A DNA stretch of 64,000 nt, from the NCBI RefSeq assembly GCF_000025185.1, contig NC_013720.1:62001-126000 (forward strand). The letters are read 5' to 3'. Below are positions 8,404 to 18,362 of the stretch, piece after piece (positions within the stretch are counted from its first letter, which is position 1; each line of letters begins with the position of its first letter). The position numbers and the translations under genes are program-made. The DNA comes from Pirellula staleyi DSM 6068 (GTDB taxonomy: Bacteria > Planctomycetota > Planctomycetia > Pirellulales > Pirellulaceae). The notes under the pieces were generated by a model. It was not told the origin of the DNA. It searched no databases and was given only the letters and a program-made list of their open reading frames with translations.

Positions 8404-11400
8404 ATGATGAGTGGTTGTCTAACCGATGCGGTGCTGGTGTCGCTCCTGAGTGGCACACTCACTTCTACCGACAAAGTAGAGGCCGATGAGCACTTGCGCA
8501 CGTGCGAGAAATGCACGGGGCGTCTATCGGAACTGCGCGAAACTTCGATGGGGGACATCTTGTCAAAGCATCAAGCCGAAACTCAGTACGACGTTACGAC
8601 CGACTCGCATCGTCAACTCCCCGGCGGGCGCGATGAAATGTCGCTCGACTTCCACCCCGATATTGAAGCCAAACGCCCCGAAGAACCACTCCCGAACATC
8701 CCGGTCGAAACCTTTATCGACTCCCTTTCGCAAAGCGGACTCCTGCAGCAGTCCGACCTCGAACGCCTTCGCGAGCAATCGATTTCGCCCAACCTCTCGA
8801 GCAGCGCCATGCTGGCCGATTGGCTCGTGAAAGAAGGGAAACTGACGACCTATCAGGCCAACCTCCTCGCCCGTGGTAAAGCGGGTGGACTTGTCCTGGG
8901 AAACTACGTCATTCTCGACATGCTCGGCCAAGGGGGGATGGGAACGGTCTACAAAGCCCTGCACCGCCGGATGAACCGCATTGTGGCTCTGAAAGTGCTC
9001 CCCTCGAGCCTCGGCCGCATGCCCGATGCGCTCTCCCGTTTTCAGCGCGAAGTGCAAGCAGCCGCCCGCTTACATCATCCGCATCTCGCCGCCGCATTCG
9101 ACGCCGATGAAGCAAGTGGCATCCACTTTCTGGTGATGGAATTTTGCGATGGGCCGAACTTGTCGGCCTACGTCAAAGAAGCGGGACCGATGCCGATTGC
9201 CGCAGCAGTCAGACTCATGGCGCAAGCAGCCCGTGGCATGTGGGCCGCGCATCAGCAAGGCGTGGTGCATCGCGACATCAAGCCGGGCAACATGATTGTC
9301 ACGCGCGAAGGGAAGCTGAAAATCCTCGACCTGGGACTCGCTCAGCTGCGCGGTGATACGGCCGAAGAGCCAGCCAGCGACATGACCCAAACCGGGCGTG
9401 TGATGGGAACGGTCGACTTCATGTCTCCCGAGCAAGCCCGCAACGCCAAGAGTGTCGATGCCCGGGCCGACATCTACAGCCTCGGCTGTAGCCTCTACTA
9501 CCTGCTGACTGGCAACACCCCTGCCCCGAATGGGAGTGTCGCCTCGAAATTGCTCTGGCATCAAACGCAGGCATCGCCGCCGATTCGACGCTTTGTGCCG
9601 CAGGCGAGCGAAGCGCTCGAAACCACCCTCGCGATGATGATGGCCAAAGAGCCCGACGATCGTCAGTCGACCATGCAAGAGGTGGCACAGCAGCTCGAAG
9701 CCTGCTTGTCGGAGATGCCCGACGGCCAGCTCGAGATCAACCTCTCCGGCATTTCGCTCCCTGCTTACGACAGCCCGAGCACGATGGGAAACACGGCGAT
9801 TGGGCGTCGCACGCTCATTGAATCGCAAGGAGAAACGATTGTCGGCAGCGACACCGTGCGCTCGCTGGTGAAGCAAGAAGGAACGATCCAGAAAGCGGCG
9901 CAATCGGGAGGCCTCGCGAGTCTGGTGGCGATTGGTGTCGCCATCGCCGCCGTTTTGGTCGCAGCCTTCTATCTGCTGACGAGCGGCAGCGACGATGCGC
10001 TGCTCCAAGTGCAGGTCGACCAAGGGGCTGCCGAGATTGTGATCGACGGCAAAGAAAAACAACTGGCACCCTCCACCCCCAGTCAGCCGCTCGAATTCAA
10101 GCTCACACCGGGCGAGCATCGCGTGGTGATTCGCAAGCCGGGCTTCGCTTCGCAAGAGCGCGTGGTCGAGCTGCGCCGCGATCAACCGACACGCCTATCA
10201 ATCAAACTTCTCGAAGCGAGTGCTACAGCGAGTGGGGACAATCCCAAGCCAACGCCGGTCCCTGTTCCGCCAACGACAACTCCTACGCCAATGCCAGTGC
10301 TGGCTCACGAAGCTGCCTGCAAATGGGCCTTCGCGCTTGGAGGACGGGTGACAGCCGCCAACAGCAGCGGGCGCGAATTTGTCGCCACCACCCCAACAGA
10401 ATTGCCTGCCGAATCGCTAGAAATTCTGGCGATCGATTTCGAAGGACGGGGTGTCACCGACAGCGATCTCGCGTCGCTCGAGTTGGCTCCAGGGTTGCGT
10501 CAACTCTCGCTCGCAGCTACTCCGATCACCGACACCGGCATCGCTAGTCTCGCGAAGCTCAAGTCTCTCGCCAAGCTATCGCTCGCTCGGACTGCGATCA
10601 CCAACAAGGGGCTTGAATCCCTAGCCCGCTTGTCGCAACTCGCTGAACTCGATCTGTCGAGTACGAAGATTACCGATCAAGGGCTGACTCGACTCCTCGC
10701 GCTCAGCAAGCTCGAGCGTCTGTATCTCAGCGACAACAGCCTCAGCGATAATGGTCTCGAGCAACTGGCGATGGCGAAATCGCTGCGGCTCCTTGTCGCC
10801 AGCGGCACCATGCTTTCCGAACGGGGCCACGGTGTGCTGACTGCGGCGCTACCGCAAACCGAAATCACGTGGGATGGAGCCGACATGCAGCGCCAAGTGG
10901 CGCTCGTGCTGCTCGAGCGTGGCGCGCGTCTGTCGGTCGCCGATATGCGGGGCAACATCGTCCCGGTGGTGGCCCGTCGCGAGGATTTGCCCATCGGCCG
11001 ACTGAAAGTTTTGAAAGTCGATTTTGCTGGCTGCCGCACGATTGGCGACGACGACCTGAAGCCACTCGTAGCACTAGCCGACCTCGAATCACTCGCGCTA
11101 TCGGGGACCAAAATCACCCCCGCTGGTCTGGCGAATCTGCATGGCCTAGCGTCCCTGAAATCGATCGATCTTGGGACACTACCACTGACCACCGCGAGTG
11201 TCGAAACGCTGGCTGCCGCGCTTCCCGACTGCAAGATCGAGCGCCGCGAGCCCGCTGACAAGTTGGTCGCTCGCTGGGTGCTTTCGGTTGGTGGTAAGTG
11301 CACGATTACGAGCGACGAGAGCGCGTCGCAAGTCGAACTCACGAGTGCCACCACGGTGCTTCCCGAAGCTGCGATTCACGTCGAGAAGATCAATCTAACC

Positions 11401-12870
11401 GACTGCAAAATTGGCCCCGATGCGCCGCTGGCATCGATCGCCGAACTGGCCAATCTGAAATCGCTGCTGCTGGTCGGCAGCGACATCACCGACGCGCAGC
11501 TGACCTCCATCGCGGGGCTCAAGAGCCTCTCCGAACTAAGCCTCTCCGATACCGCAGTCACCGCGCCAGCGGTCAATGGCCTCCTCGCTCAGCTGCCGCA
11601 ACTTCAGCGTCTGTATCTGTCGGGAACCAAGGTCGATCGAGGTGTGCTGGTCGCGGTCACCAACCTCCCGAAGCTGTCGCATCTATCGCTCGCTGGCATC
11701 GAAGTCGCTCCATCCGATCTGTCGCTGCTGAAGAAGTGTCCGCAGCTCGAGTGGCTCGATCTTTCGTCGACAGGTTTATCGGATGAAGCGAGTCAGCAGC
11801 TCGTCGGCTTGTCGTCGCTTCGTGAACTGGCGGTCCCTAAAAATCCCCTTACCGATGCAGGCCAGGAAGAACTGATCGCCGCGATGCCCAACTGCCACGT
11901 GGTAGGCGATCCGCTCGATCCCCAGCGACTTGCTGCTCGCTGGATTCTGGAAAAGCGCGGTACCGTGGAGCTCGATACCGGCGCGGTCACGAGTCCGAAA
12001 GAACTGCCACGCGATAAGTGTCACGTCCTGGCGATCGATCTGGCTGAACTGGCCAATCTCAAAGCTGCGGAAGTGATACAAGTGATCGCCGGTTGTAGCG
12101 AACTCGAATCGCTCCGGCTGAGCGACACCGCCATCACCGACGCTGATCTCGCAGCCATCGGCAAACTGAAGCTTCTCAAAAAGCTCTACTTGGCGAACCT
12201 CGCGATCACCGACGATGGCCTCGCTAAACTTGCCGAGCTCGAGCTGCTGGAAGTGCTCGATGTGAGTGGTGGGCGAATCACCGGGGCGGGACTAGCCAAC
12301 TTTCGTTCGGCCAGCTCGCTGCAGGAACTGAACCTCTCGAACACCATGCTGACCGATCCCAATCTAGCCGCCATCGCTCCGATGACGAGTTTGATTTCGC
12401 TCGACATGTCGGCCTGCCGTGGTGTGAGCGATGCGGGGCTCAAAAAGCTCGCCGGACTTACGCAGCTTCGTTCGCTCGGACTCCGAGGGACGAAGCTCAC
12501 CGATGCAGCGGCCGAGTCCCTAGCCAGCTATGCGAAACTCGAGCAGCTGGATCTCGATTCGACGAGCATTGGCGACAGCGGCGTCGAGAAGTTGCTCAGT
12601 CTCACCTCGCTCCGACGTCTGGTGCTGGCCAAAACCAGTGTCACCGACGGGGGGGTGGCGTCCCTTGCGAAGCTGAAAGACTTGCGAAGCGTTAGCTTGG
12701 TCCGCACGAGCGTGACCGAAGCTGCTTGCACCGAGCTGGAAAAGGCGATTCCAGGGTGCGTGGTACTGAAGCCAGCTCAGCGTCCGCCGGCCGACAACAG
12801 TGGCAACAACGCCGCTGGTCCCTTTGCCCCGGGCGGCTCGTTTGCGCCGGGAGGATCTCCCGGCACGTAG
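8404..12870 (+). CDS. Zinc-finger, Ser/Thr kinase, PEGA and leucine-rich-repeat receptor
   Basis: 1488 residues. Residues 1-45 resemble an anti-sigma zinc finger (HLRTCEKCTG). Residues 95-160 are a helical pre-kinase domain also found in the kinase at 58914. The kinase domain spans about 166-440: Gly loop GQGGMGTVY, VALKVL lysine, HRDIKPGN (289-296), DLG in place of DFG near 311, and TVDFMSPEQA. A membrane segment lies at about 503-525, then a PEGA domain (530-602), a Pro/Thr linker and about 800 residues of leucine-rich repeats of the TDxGLxxLAxLxxLxxLxL type, ending in a Gly/Pro tail. Topology: kinase inside, PEGA and LRR outside. All catalytic motifs appear intact. The LRR part is built of four super-repeats (see findings). 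The ligand and substrates are unknown. Confidence 0.92.
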   Translation: MMSGCLTDAVLVSLLSGTLTSTDKVEADEHLRTCEKCTGRLSELRETSMGDILSKHQAETQYDVTTDSHRQLPGGRDEMSLDFHPDIEAKRPEEPLPNIPVETFIDSLSQSGLLQQSDLERLREQSISPNLSSSAMLADWLVKEGKLTTYQANLLARGKAGGLVLGNYVILDMLGQGGMGTVYKALHRRMNRIVALKVLPSSLGRMPDALSRFQREVQAAARLHHPHLAAAFDADEASGIHFLVMEFCDGPNLSAYVKEAGPMPIAAAVRLMAQAARGMWAAHQQGVVHRDIKPGNMIVTREGKLKILDLGLAQLRGDTAEEPASDMTQTGRVMGTVDFMSPEQARNAKSVDARADIYSLGCSLYYLLTGNTPAPNGSVASKLLWHQTQASPPIRRFVPQASEALETTLAMMMAKEPDDRQSTMQEVAQQLEACLSEMPDGQLEINLSGISLPAYDSPSTMGNTAIGRRTLIESQGETIVGSDTVRSLVKQEGTIQKAAQSGGLASLVAIGVAIAAVLVAAFYLLTSGSDDALLQVQVDQGAAEIVIDGKEKQLAPSTPSQPLEFKLTPGEHRVVIRKPGFASQERVVELRRDQPTRLSIKLLEASATASGDNPKPTPVPVPPTTTPTPMPVLAHEAACKWAFALGGRVTAANSSGREFVATTPTELPAESLEILAIDFEGRGVTDSDLASLELAPGLRQLSLAATPITDTGIASLAKLKSLAKLSLARTAITNKGLESLARLSQLAELDLSSTKITDQGLTRLLALSKLERLYLSDNSLSDNGLEQLAMAKSLRLLVASGTMLSERGHGVLTAALPQTEITWDGADMQRQVALVLLERGARLSVADMRGNIVPVVARREDLPIGRLKVLKVDFAGCRTIGDDDLKPLVALADLESLALSGTKITPAGLANLHGLASLKSIDLGTLPLTTASVETLAAALPDCKIERREPADKLVARWVLSVGGKCTITSDESASQVELTSATTVLPEAAIHVEKINLTDCKIGPDAPLASIAELANLKSLLLVGSDITDAQLTSIAGLKSLSELSLSDTAVTAPAVNGLLAQLPQLQRLYLSGTKVDRGVLVAVTNLPKLSHLSLAGIEVAPSDLSLLKKCPQLEWLDLSSTGLSDEASQQLVGLSSLRELAVPKNPLTDAGQEELIAAMPNCHVVGDPLDPQRLAARWILEKRGTVELDTGAVTSPKELPRDKCHVLAIDLAELANLKAAEVIQVIAGCSELESLRLSDTAITDADLAAIGKLKLLKKLYLANLAITDDGLAKLAELELLEVLDVSGGRITGAGLANFRSASSLQELNLSNTMLTDPNLAAIAPMTSLISLDMSACRGVSDAGLKKLAGLTQLRSLGLRGTKLTDAAAESLASYAKLEQLDLDSTSIGDSGVEKLLSLTSLRRLVLAKTSVTDGGVASLAKLKDLRSVSLVRTSVTEAACTELEKAIPGCVVLKPAQRPPADNSGNNAAGPFAPGGSFAPGGSPGT

Positions 12871-12925
12871 TTCGGTTATTTTGGTCGCTGATAGCGTGGG
12901 GCATTAAGCCCCGCCCAGGCCGAGA

Positions 12926-13237
12926 CTATTCTTCCACGATCGGAACGAGGTAAGGATCGGCCCAAACATAGCGGCGTTTGGCTTCATTGGCATCGGTCAG
13001 GTACTTGCGCCAAGCGGCTGGTGTGCTGCCAGCCGTGCGGTAAGCAGTCCAGAGCAGATCGAGTTCCTTGGTATACGAATCCCAAGCGGCCCGACGATCG
13101 CGATCTTCTTCGCGACGTTCGAAGCGACGAATGGTAGGCTGGGCAAATTTGCCCACCCCAGCGTGGTTTTCAACGTACTCGCCGGGTGGAACAGCAGTGG
13201 TCGTCAAAGCGAGCGAAATCAGCATGGCCGGAAGCAT
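12926..13237 (-). CDS. Small predicted secreted protein of unknown function
   Basis: 103 residues. The ATG at 13237 has AGGAG 7-8 nt upstream. Residues 1-16 (MLPAMLISLALTTTAV) form a short signal-like segment; the rest is charged and aromatic (Arg/Glu/Asp, six Trp/Tyr pairs such as LDLLWTAYRT and RRYVWADPYL). It converges with the large kinase. I do not recognise the family. A 16-bp palindrome (13140-13155) lies inside the coding frame. Confidence 0.7.
   Translation of the reverse strand: MLPAMLISLALTTTAVPPGEYVENHAGVGKFAQPTIRRFERREEDRDRRAAWDSYTKELDLLWTAYRTAGSTPAAWRKYLTDANEAKRRYVWADPYLVPIVEE
13140..13155. repeat. TGGGCAAATTTGCCCA palindrome inside a coding region
   Basis: Perfect 16-bp palindrome encoding part of GVGKFAQPT in the small secreted protein, with flanking GC/CCCAGC that lengthens the symmetry. 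It has the look of a dispersed intergenic palindrome that has become coding. Confidence 0.6.
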
Positions 13238-13797
13238 TGCGATTCTCCTGGAACTTTTGCGGGTGACGTCGCAAGTCTAGCTCGCGAATCACAACTTTGC
13301 GCAAACCTCCCATCACCCCTCTGCTTCGTAGCCGTCAAACTCTTGCATGGCAAGTCGCCTTGATCGTTATGTTTTACCTAGAGCAATCAACTCTATCCGC
13401 TTGTGCCGTAAGAGCTTGCGACCGAAGGCCCCAGACGTTATGATAGTTAACTTCCGGGGAAATCCTGCGCCACGAGGGCAGTTTATTTTCGGAAGGTGAC
13501 CGGCCACCCGAGTCACAAAAGGGATGGAAATACGCCGAGCGACGATGTCCTCTCAAGGACCATTTTGTCCCCTGCCGAAGTTGATGATAGCGCCTGTGGT
13601 GTCGATTGTTGGGAACGTAACGCGAGATGGCTGCTCGAGGATTCGATCGGCTTACCGCGATGAACGATAGCGTTTGGCGATAGTTCGCAGTGATGGCCGT
13701 ACGATGGCGGCTTCATTGCCAAGAACGCTCCAGGCGAGCTAGCAACGGTTGCTTTCCAGTAAGATTGTCCCCTCCATCCTGCCTTAAGCCACCCACG
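13238..13797. other. 560-bp region between divergent genes
   Basis: Must carry promoters for the small secreted protein (minus) and the RND exporter (plus). An in-frame extension of the exporter upstream to 13690 lacks hydrophobic or family features and is treated as non-coding. No repeat or RNA gene was recognised. Confidence 0.5.
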
Positions 13798-16700
13798 ATG
13801 GAAAAGCCGACCTTCTTCGCTCGCCGCTCGATCCTCATCTTGATGATCGTGTTCTTCCTCGTTCCCTTTGCGCTGCGTGGGGCCCGCCTCGCCATTCAAG
13901 GGATGAAGAACGACATCAAGGACTGGCTGCCAGCCGAGTTCCAGGAAACTGCTGAACTCGATTGGTTCCGCAAGTACTTCATGAGCGAACAGTTCATCGT
14001 GGTCAGCTGGGAAGACTGCCACGGCGATGCCGACGACGAGCGCTTTAAGCTGTTTGTCGCCAAGCTGATGCCGGAACTCCCTCCCTCGCAGCAACCTGCT
14101 GAGCCTGCCGAAGGTGAAGAGCCAACCGTCGAACAAGTCGCTGCTGAAGTGGCTGCCGACGAAGAAGCGGTCCGCAATCCAACACGCATGCTCGAGCGCG
14201 CCGATTTTATCGGCGACCAACTCGGTCTCTACATCCCCGGCGGCGCAGAAGAGTTCAACAACTGGGGTGAACTCAACGAAAAATGGCTCAAGGGGCTCAA
14301 GACCCTCGAGACCACCAATAACAACGAATGCTGGTACTACATCACCCCCGAAGGCGACCTCTACCGCTGGGAAGGTGTCGATGCCCCGGTCGCTACGCTC
14401 GGCCGCTGGCTCTACCGCTCGCTCGTCACGAAAAAGACCGAAGGAACACTCGTCTATTCCTTCGGGAAAACCGACGGACCTTGGTACTACGAGAACCCCA
14501 AGCGACTTCGCGCTCAGCTGTTCAAATCGCTCACCACCGGGCCTGATGTGCTCGAAAGCCTGACGCGTGATGGTGGCGAACTCGCCGGGGATGAAGAAGA
14601 GGCGATGCGCCGCCTGGCTGGCAACTTGTTTGGCCCCGATGGCAAGCAAACCTGCCTCACCCTCACCCTCACCCCCGCTGCGAAACGCAACCTGCACCTC
14701 GCCATTGGCCGTGGGTTGCTCGGCAAACCACGTGGTCAGTTGTTCGAAATTGCTCAGCAGTCGAACATCTCCGAAGCGGAACTTCGTCTCGGTGGTCCAC
14801 CCGTTGATAACGTGGCGATCGACGAAGAAGGCTCGATCACCCTCTTCCGCCTTGTCGGCTACACCGCCATCCTCGGCATCACACTGTCGCTGATCTGCTT
14901 CCGCAGCATCACGGCGACAGTCATGATTTTCTTTATCGGCGGCATTTCCGCCGTGATGTGCCTCGCGTTTGTGTGGTGGCTCGGCAGCAGTGTCGACGCC
15001 ATCATGATGTCGATGCCAGCTCTGGTGTACGTCTTAGGACTCTCCGGGGCGGCGCATATCATGAACTATTATCAGGAAGCGATCGACGAGCACGGCTACG
15101 AGGGTGCTTGCGAACGGGCTATCGCGCACGGCTGGAAGCCAGCCCTGATGTGCAACATCACCACCGCCATCGGCCTGGTGTCGCTCTACACCAGCGAACT
15201 GATTCCGATCCAAAAGTTCGGTATCTACTCCGCGATTGGTGTGATGGCGACCCTGCTGGTGCTGTTCACTTACCTTCCCGCCGCGCTCTACATCTGGCCG
15301 CAGAAACAGCGTAAGAAACTTGCTAGTGGTGCCGCAGAGCCCTCGAAACTCGACAGCTACCTCACCAGCTTTTGGCAGTCGTTTGGTGGTTTCATCATTC
15401 GCTATCACAACACGGTCGCCGTGCTCTGCGTGCTGGTGATCATTGGGGTCGGCTATGGCCTGACCGAAATGCGTACGAGTGTGAACTTGCTCCGCATGTT
15501 CCACAGCGAAGCCAAGATCATTAAAGACTACGAATGGCTCGAAGCCAACCTCGGCAGGCTCGTGCCGATGGAAGTGGTGGTGAAGATCCCGAAGGATCAG
15601 CAGCGTGCTCCGCTCGACGATCTCAAGGGAGTTGCCAACGAACAAGTGCAGCTGCCATTCCTCGATCGTATGGAGCTCGCTTATCGCGTGCAGCGTACGA
15701 TCGAAAGTGAATTCGGCGACGATGGCCAGGGGATTCTCGGAACAGCGATTTCGGCCGCCACCTTTGTGCGACCACTTCCACAAGCTTCCGGCAGTGCGCT
15801 TTCGGCACGTGGCACGATTGGTGGCCGGCTCGAGGCACACCGTGGCGACTTCCTGAAGACCGACTATCTGAAAGTCGACGACTCCGACAACAGTGAACTG
15901 TGGCGTGTCAGCTTGCGACTGAGTGCGACCGATTCGGTCGACTACGGCGCGTTTGTCACCGACCTCAAGTCGGCTGTCGAGCCCGTGCTCAGTGCGCAGC
16001 GTTATCGCGACAACATCATGCAGTCGATCATCGTCGACCGCGAAGGTGGCCGCACGGCTGGTGCTCGCGTGCTGCTCCTCGGAGCCACGATTCCGCCCCC
16101 TGCCAAAAAGGCACAAGCAGCCGAAGAAGAGGAAATCGATCCTACCGAACTCAGTTCGGCCGATCGGGCTGAAATGGAAGCTGCGAAAGCAGCCGCCAGT
16201 GCCAAAGCGACCTTAGCCGCCGATTCTCCGAAGAAAGCGAACGCCAAGGCCTCGATCAAAACCGATCACCACGTTGACCAGACCGCCATCTTCTCGCGAA
16301 CACTTCGTGACATGCTGGTCGGGGCTCGTCTGCGTGTGAATATGGCCGACACCCTTGCTCCAGCAGAGCTCGAAAAAGCTCTCGCCGATTGCGACGTGGT
16401 GGTGCTCGTCGGGAGCGATAAGACCTATCCTCTCGATGCCATCAACCAGTCGGGAAAGCGGATGATCGATGCTCGGGAACATCAGTTTGCTGGCATGGAC
16501 ATCGCCACGATGGTTGCCAAGGGAGATGTGCCACGGGCAACTTCGGCCATCTACACCGGCGTGGTTCCGATTGTGTACAAAGCCCAGCGCTCGCTCCTTG
16601 ATAGCTTGATCGAAAGCACCTTCTGGTCGGTCCTGACCATCTCGCCGCTGATGATGTTCCTGGCTCGCGCCATCGACACCACCAGCACGCTCACGATCAT

Positions 16701-17454
16701 CAAAACCACCATCACGAGCATCGGTGCCGGTGGCGTCGCGATGCTGCCGAACGTTTTGCCAGTGGTGATGGTGTTCGGTGGTATGGGTTGGCTGGGGATC
16801 GAAGTCGATGTCGGTTCAATGATGACCGCGAGTATTGCGCTCGGTGTGGCGGTCGACGATACGATTCACTATCTCAACTGGTTCCGCGAGGAACTCGATA
16901 AACAAGGGGATCGCAAACTGGCGATCCTAGCTGCTTACAAACATTGCGCCACACCGACGCTGCAAGCCGCGACGATCAGCGGGCTGGGCCTCAGCGTGTT
17001 CGCTGCCAGCACGTTTACTCCGACGCAGCGATTCGGCTACCTGATGCTTACCATCTTGTGGCTCGGTGTCGTCGCTGAACTGATCTTCTTCCCTGCTCTG
17101 CTGGCTGGTCCTCTCGGGGCGTTCTTCCAGCCACGCAAGTACAAGAAGAAGGACGAAGGATCGACCGGTCCATCCACTGCCGCATCCCCGCTGAAGCTCA
17201 AATCGCTCGAGAAGAGCGAAGAAGAACTCGATGCTGTGGTGACTCCCGCGATTGCGAAGCTGAGCGTCTACAAGGAAGTCGATCCACCGGCGAGCATGCT
17301 CGCTGAAGAGTCCAAACCGATCAACAGCCTGGATACTCCCGTGGCCGATCCTTCCAGTGCGCTCGACGACGAAGAGTCGGTCGTTCCACCCAGCAAGTCG
17401 GCCATTTTGCGAAGCCTGCGGCACGATCCTTCGCATCGCAATCGGAAGCGTTAA
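13798..17454 (+). CDS. RND-superfamily exporter (MMPL/SSD type)
   Basis: 1218 residues from the ATG at 13798, chosen because the first membrane helix (ILILMIVFFLVPFALRG) follows it directly. The layout is the duplicated RND one: helix 1, a periplasmic loop of about 320 residues, five helices at about 350-500 (SITLFRLVGYTAILGI onward), helix 7 near 535, a second loop to about 930, then a final helix group at about 935-1105. MTASIALGVAVDDTIHYLNW is the acidic helix-4-equivalent of the second half and probably carries proton coupling. A Lys/Glu-rich cytoplasmic tail of about 110 residues ends the protein. The Ala/Lys-rich run at about 770-830 is likely disordered. MMPL/SSD proteins export lipids or hopanoids; the substrate here is unknown. 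It stands alone, with no membrane-fusion protein next to it. Confidence 0.88.
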   Translation: MEKPTFFARRSILILMIVFFLVPFALRGARLAIQGMKNDIKDWLPAEFQETAELDWFRKYFMSEQFIVVSWEDCHGDADDERFKLFVAKLMPELPPSQQPAEPAEGEEPTVEQVAAEVAADEEAVRNPTRMLERADFIGDQLGLYIPGGAEEFNNWGELNEKWLKGLKTLETTNNNECWYYITPEGDLYRWEGVDAPVATLGRWLYRSLVTKKTEGTLVYSFGKTDGPWYYENPKRLRAQLFKSLTTGPDVLESLTRDGGELAGDEEEAMRRLAGNLFGPDGKQTCLTLTLTPAAKRNLHLAIGRGLLGKPRGQLFEIAQQSNISEAELRLGGPPVDNVAIDEEGSITLFRLVGYTAILGITLSLICFRSITATVMIFFIGGISAVMCLAFVWWLGSSVDAIMMSMPALVYVLGLSGAAHIMNYYQEAIDEHGYEGACERAIAHGWKPALMCNITTAIGLVSLYTSELIPIQKFGIYSAIGVMATLLVLFTYLPAALYIWPQKQRKKLASGAAEPSKLDSYLTSFWQSFGGFIIRYHNTVAVLCVLVIIGVGYGLTEMRTSVNLLRMFHSEAKIIKDYEWLEANLGRLVPMEVVVKIPKDQQRAPLDDLKGVANEQVQLPFLDRMELAYRVQRTIESEFGDDGQGILGTAISAATFVRPLPQASGSALSARGTIGGRLEAHRGDFLKTDYLKVDDSDNSELWRVSLRLSATDSVDYGAFVTDLKSAVEPVLSAQRYRDNIMQSIIVDREGGRTAGARVLLLGATIPPPAKKAQAAEEEEIDPTELSSADRAEMEAAKAAASAKATLAADSPKKANAKASIKTDHHVDQTAIFSRTLRDMLVGARLRVNMADTLAPAELEKALADCDVVVLVGSDKTYPLDAINQSGKRMIDAREHQFAGMDIATMVAKGDVPRATSAIYTGVVPIVYKAQRSLLDSLIESTFWSVLTISPLMMFLARAIDTTSTLTIIKTTITSIGAGGVAMLPNVLPVVMVFGGMGWLGIEVDVGSMMTASIALGVAVDDTIHYLNWFREELDKQGDRKLAILAAYKHCATPTLQAATISGLGLSVFAASTFTPTQRFGYLMLTILWLGVVAELIFFPALLAGPLGAFFQPRKYKKKDEGSTGPSTAASPLKLKSLEKSEEELDAVVTPAIAKLSVYKEVDPPASMLAEESKPINSLDTPVADPSSALDDEESVVPPSKSAILRSLRHDPSHRNRKR

Positions 17455-17540
17455 ACCGCTATGCTGAAACGCACGAGCAGTAAGACCCGACTCGTGCGCC
17501 ACCCGCGTCATCCACTGGCATTCGGGCGAGCTTGCGCGGT

Positions 17541-18362
17541 TTACAGAGCCAGTAGAAGCTCGCCCCGGCCTCCCGCCAGCAGATCCCCATGCCACATCGC
17601 CAGGGGCATGCAGAGCCGGTCGGCTGTCGCATCTAGCTCGGACGCTTGAAACTTGCGCAGCTCGCGCGCCAGTAGTTTCATCACGAGTAGTTCCTGGGTG
17701 GCTCCCGCGACAAACGTCGGGAGCATCGGCTCGCGCAGCGGCGCGAGGATAGAGATGGTGCCACGTTTCATGCCGCTCCCATGTCCCATCCCTCCACCAC
17801 TTCCGAGCACGATCGTTCCCGCGAGCATCCGAAAGCCGGCATAGTCGCCACTGGGGCCTTGGATCACCACCAGCCCACGCCGCATCGCTTCGCCGGTCCG
17901 TCGACCAGCGGCTCCCTGTACGAGAATCGTGCCGCCGCGCATGCCACGCGTGGAGCCGGGCAAAGCACCAGCGGTAAAGTCGCCAGCATTGCCGCGCACT
18001 CGAATCACCCCGCCACGCATGTCGCAGCCGAGGTAGTCGCCCACATCCCCGTGCACTTCGAGCGATCCCCCGCGCATCGATTGCCCTGCATGCCGGCCAA
18101 GATTTCCCTCGGCCCGAATGGTGCCCTGCGTCATCCCTTGTCCCACAGAATGTCCGCGCGAGAAATCGCCGCGCAGTAGAAGCGTCAGATCATCGGCCGC
18201 ACTTCCGCTGACGTGAAACAACTCTTCGAGCGGCAGCATCTGCCTACCCAATCGCACCCGGCAATCAGCCACCGCTACAGCCGACGTCAGCTTCTCGGGA
18301 AGCACAGCCGCAAGATCGATTGCGAGTGGGAGTGGAGCACGAGGCTCGAGTACGAGAGGCAT
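17541..18362 (-). CDS. fhcC: Formylmethanofuran dehydrogenase subunit C / formyltransferase-hydrolase subunit FhcC
   Basis: 273 residues. The beta-helix repeat of the FwdC/FhcC family is plain: turns of the type G-x-x-M-R-G-G-x-I-x-V-x-G occur at AGQSMRGGSLEVHG, LGCDMRGGVIRVRG, RGMRGGTILVQG, GEAMRRGLVVIQG and SGMKRGTISIL. In bacteria, the Fhc complex (subunits A, B, C, D) transfers and hydrolyses the formyl group coming from tetrahydromethanopterin, ending in formate (known from methylotrophs). Subunit A is 2.6 kb away (20999-22651); B and D are not in the window. It diverges from mobA with a 147-bp spacer. Methylotrophs and several planctomycetes carry it; whether it serves formaldehyde detoxification here is inference. 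Confidence 0.92.
   Translation of the reverse strand: MPLVLEPRAPLPLAIDLAAVLPEKLTSAVAVADCRVRLGRQMLPLEELFHVSGSAADDLTLLLRGDFSRGHSVGQGMTQGTIRAEGNLGRHAGQSMRGGSLEVHGDVGDYLGCDMRGGVIRVRGNAGDFTAGALPGSTRGMRGGTILVQGAAGRRTGEAMRRGLVVIQGPSGDYAGFRMLAGTIVLGSGGGMGHGSGMKRGTISILAPLREPMLPTFVAGATQELLVMKLLARELRKFQASELDATADRLCMPLAMWHGDLLAGGRGELLLAL

Noticed and set aside
9070-10185. 371-residue minus-strand frame inside the large kinase
   Set aside because: It lies fully opposite kinase motifs; composition is that of a shadow frame.
15034-16116. 360-residue minus-strand frame inside the RND exporter
   Set aside because: Opposite a continuous family-matching frame and without any motif.
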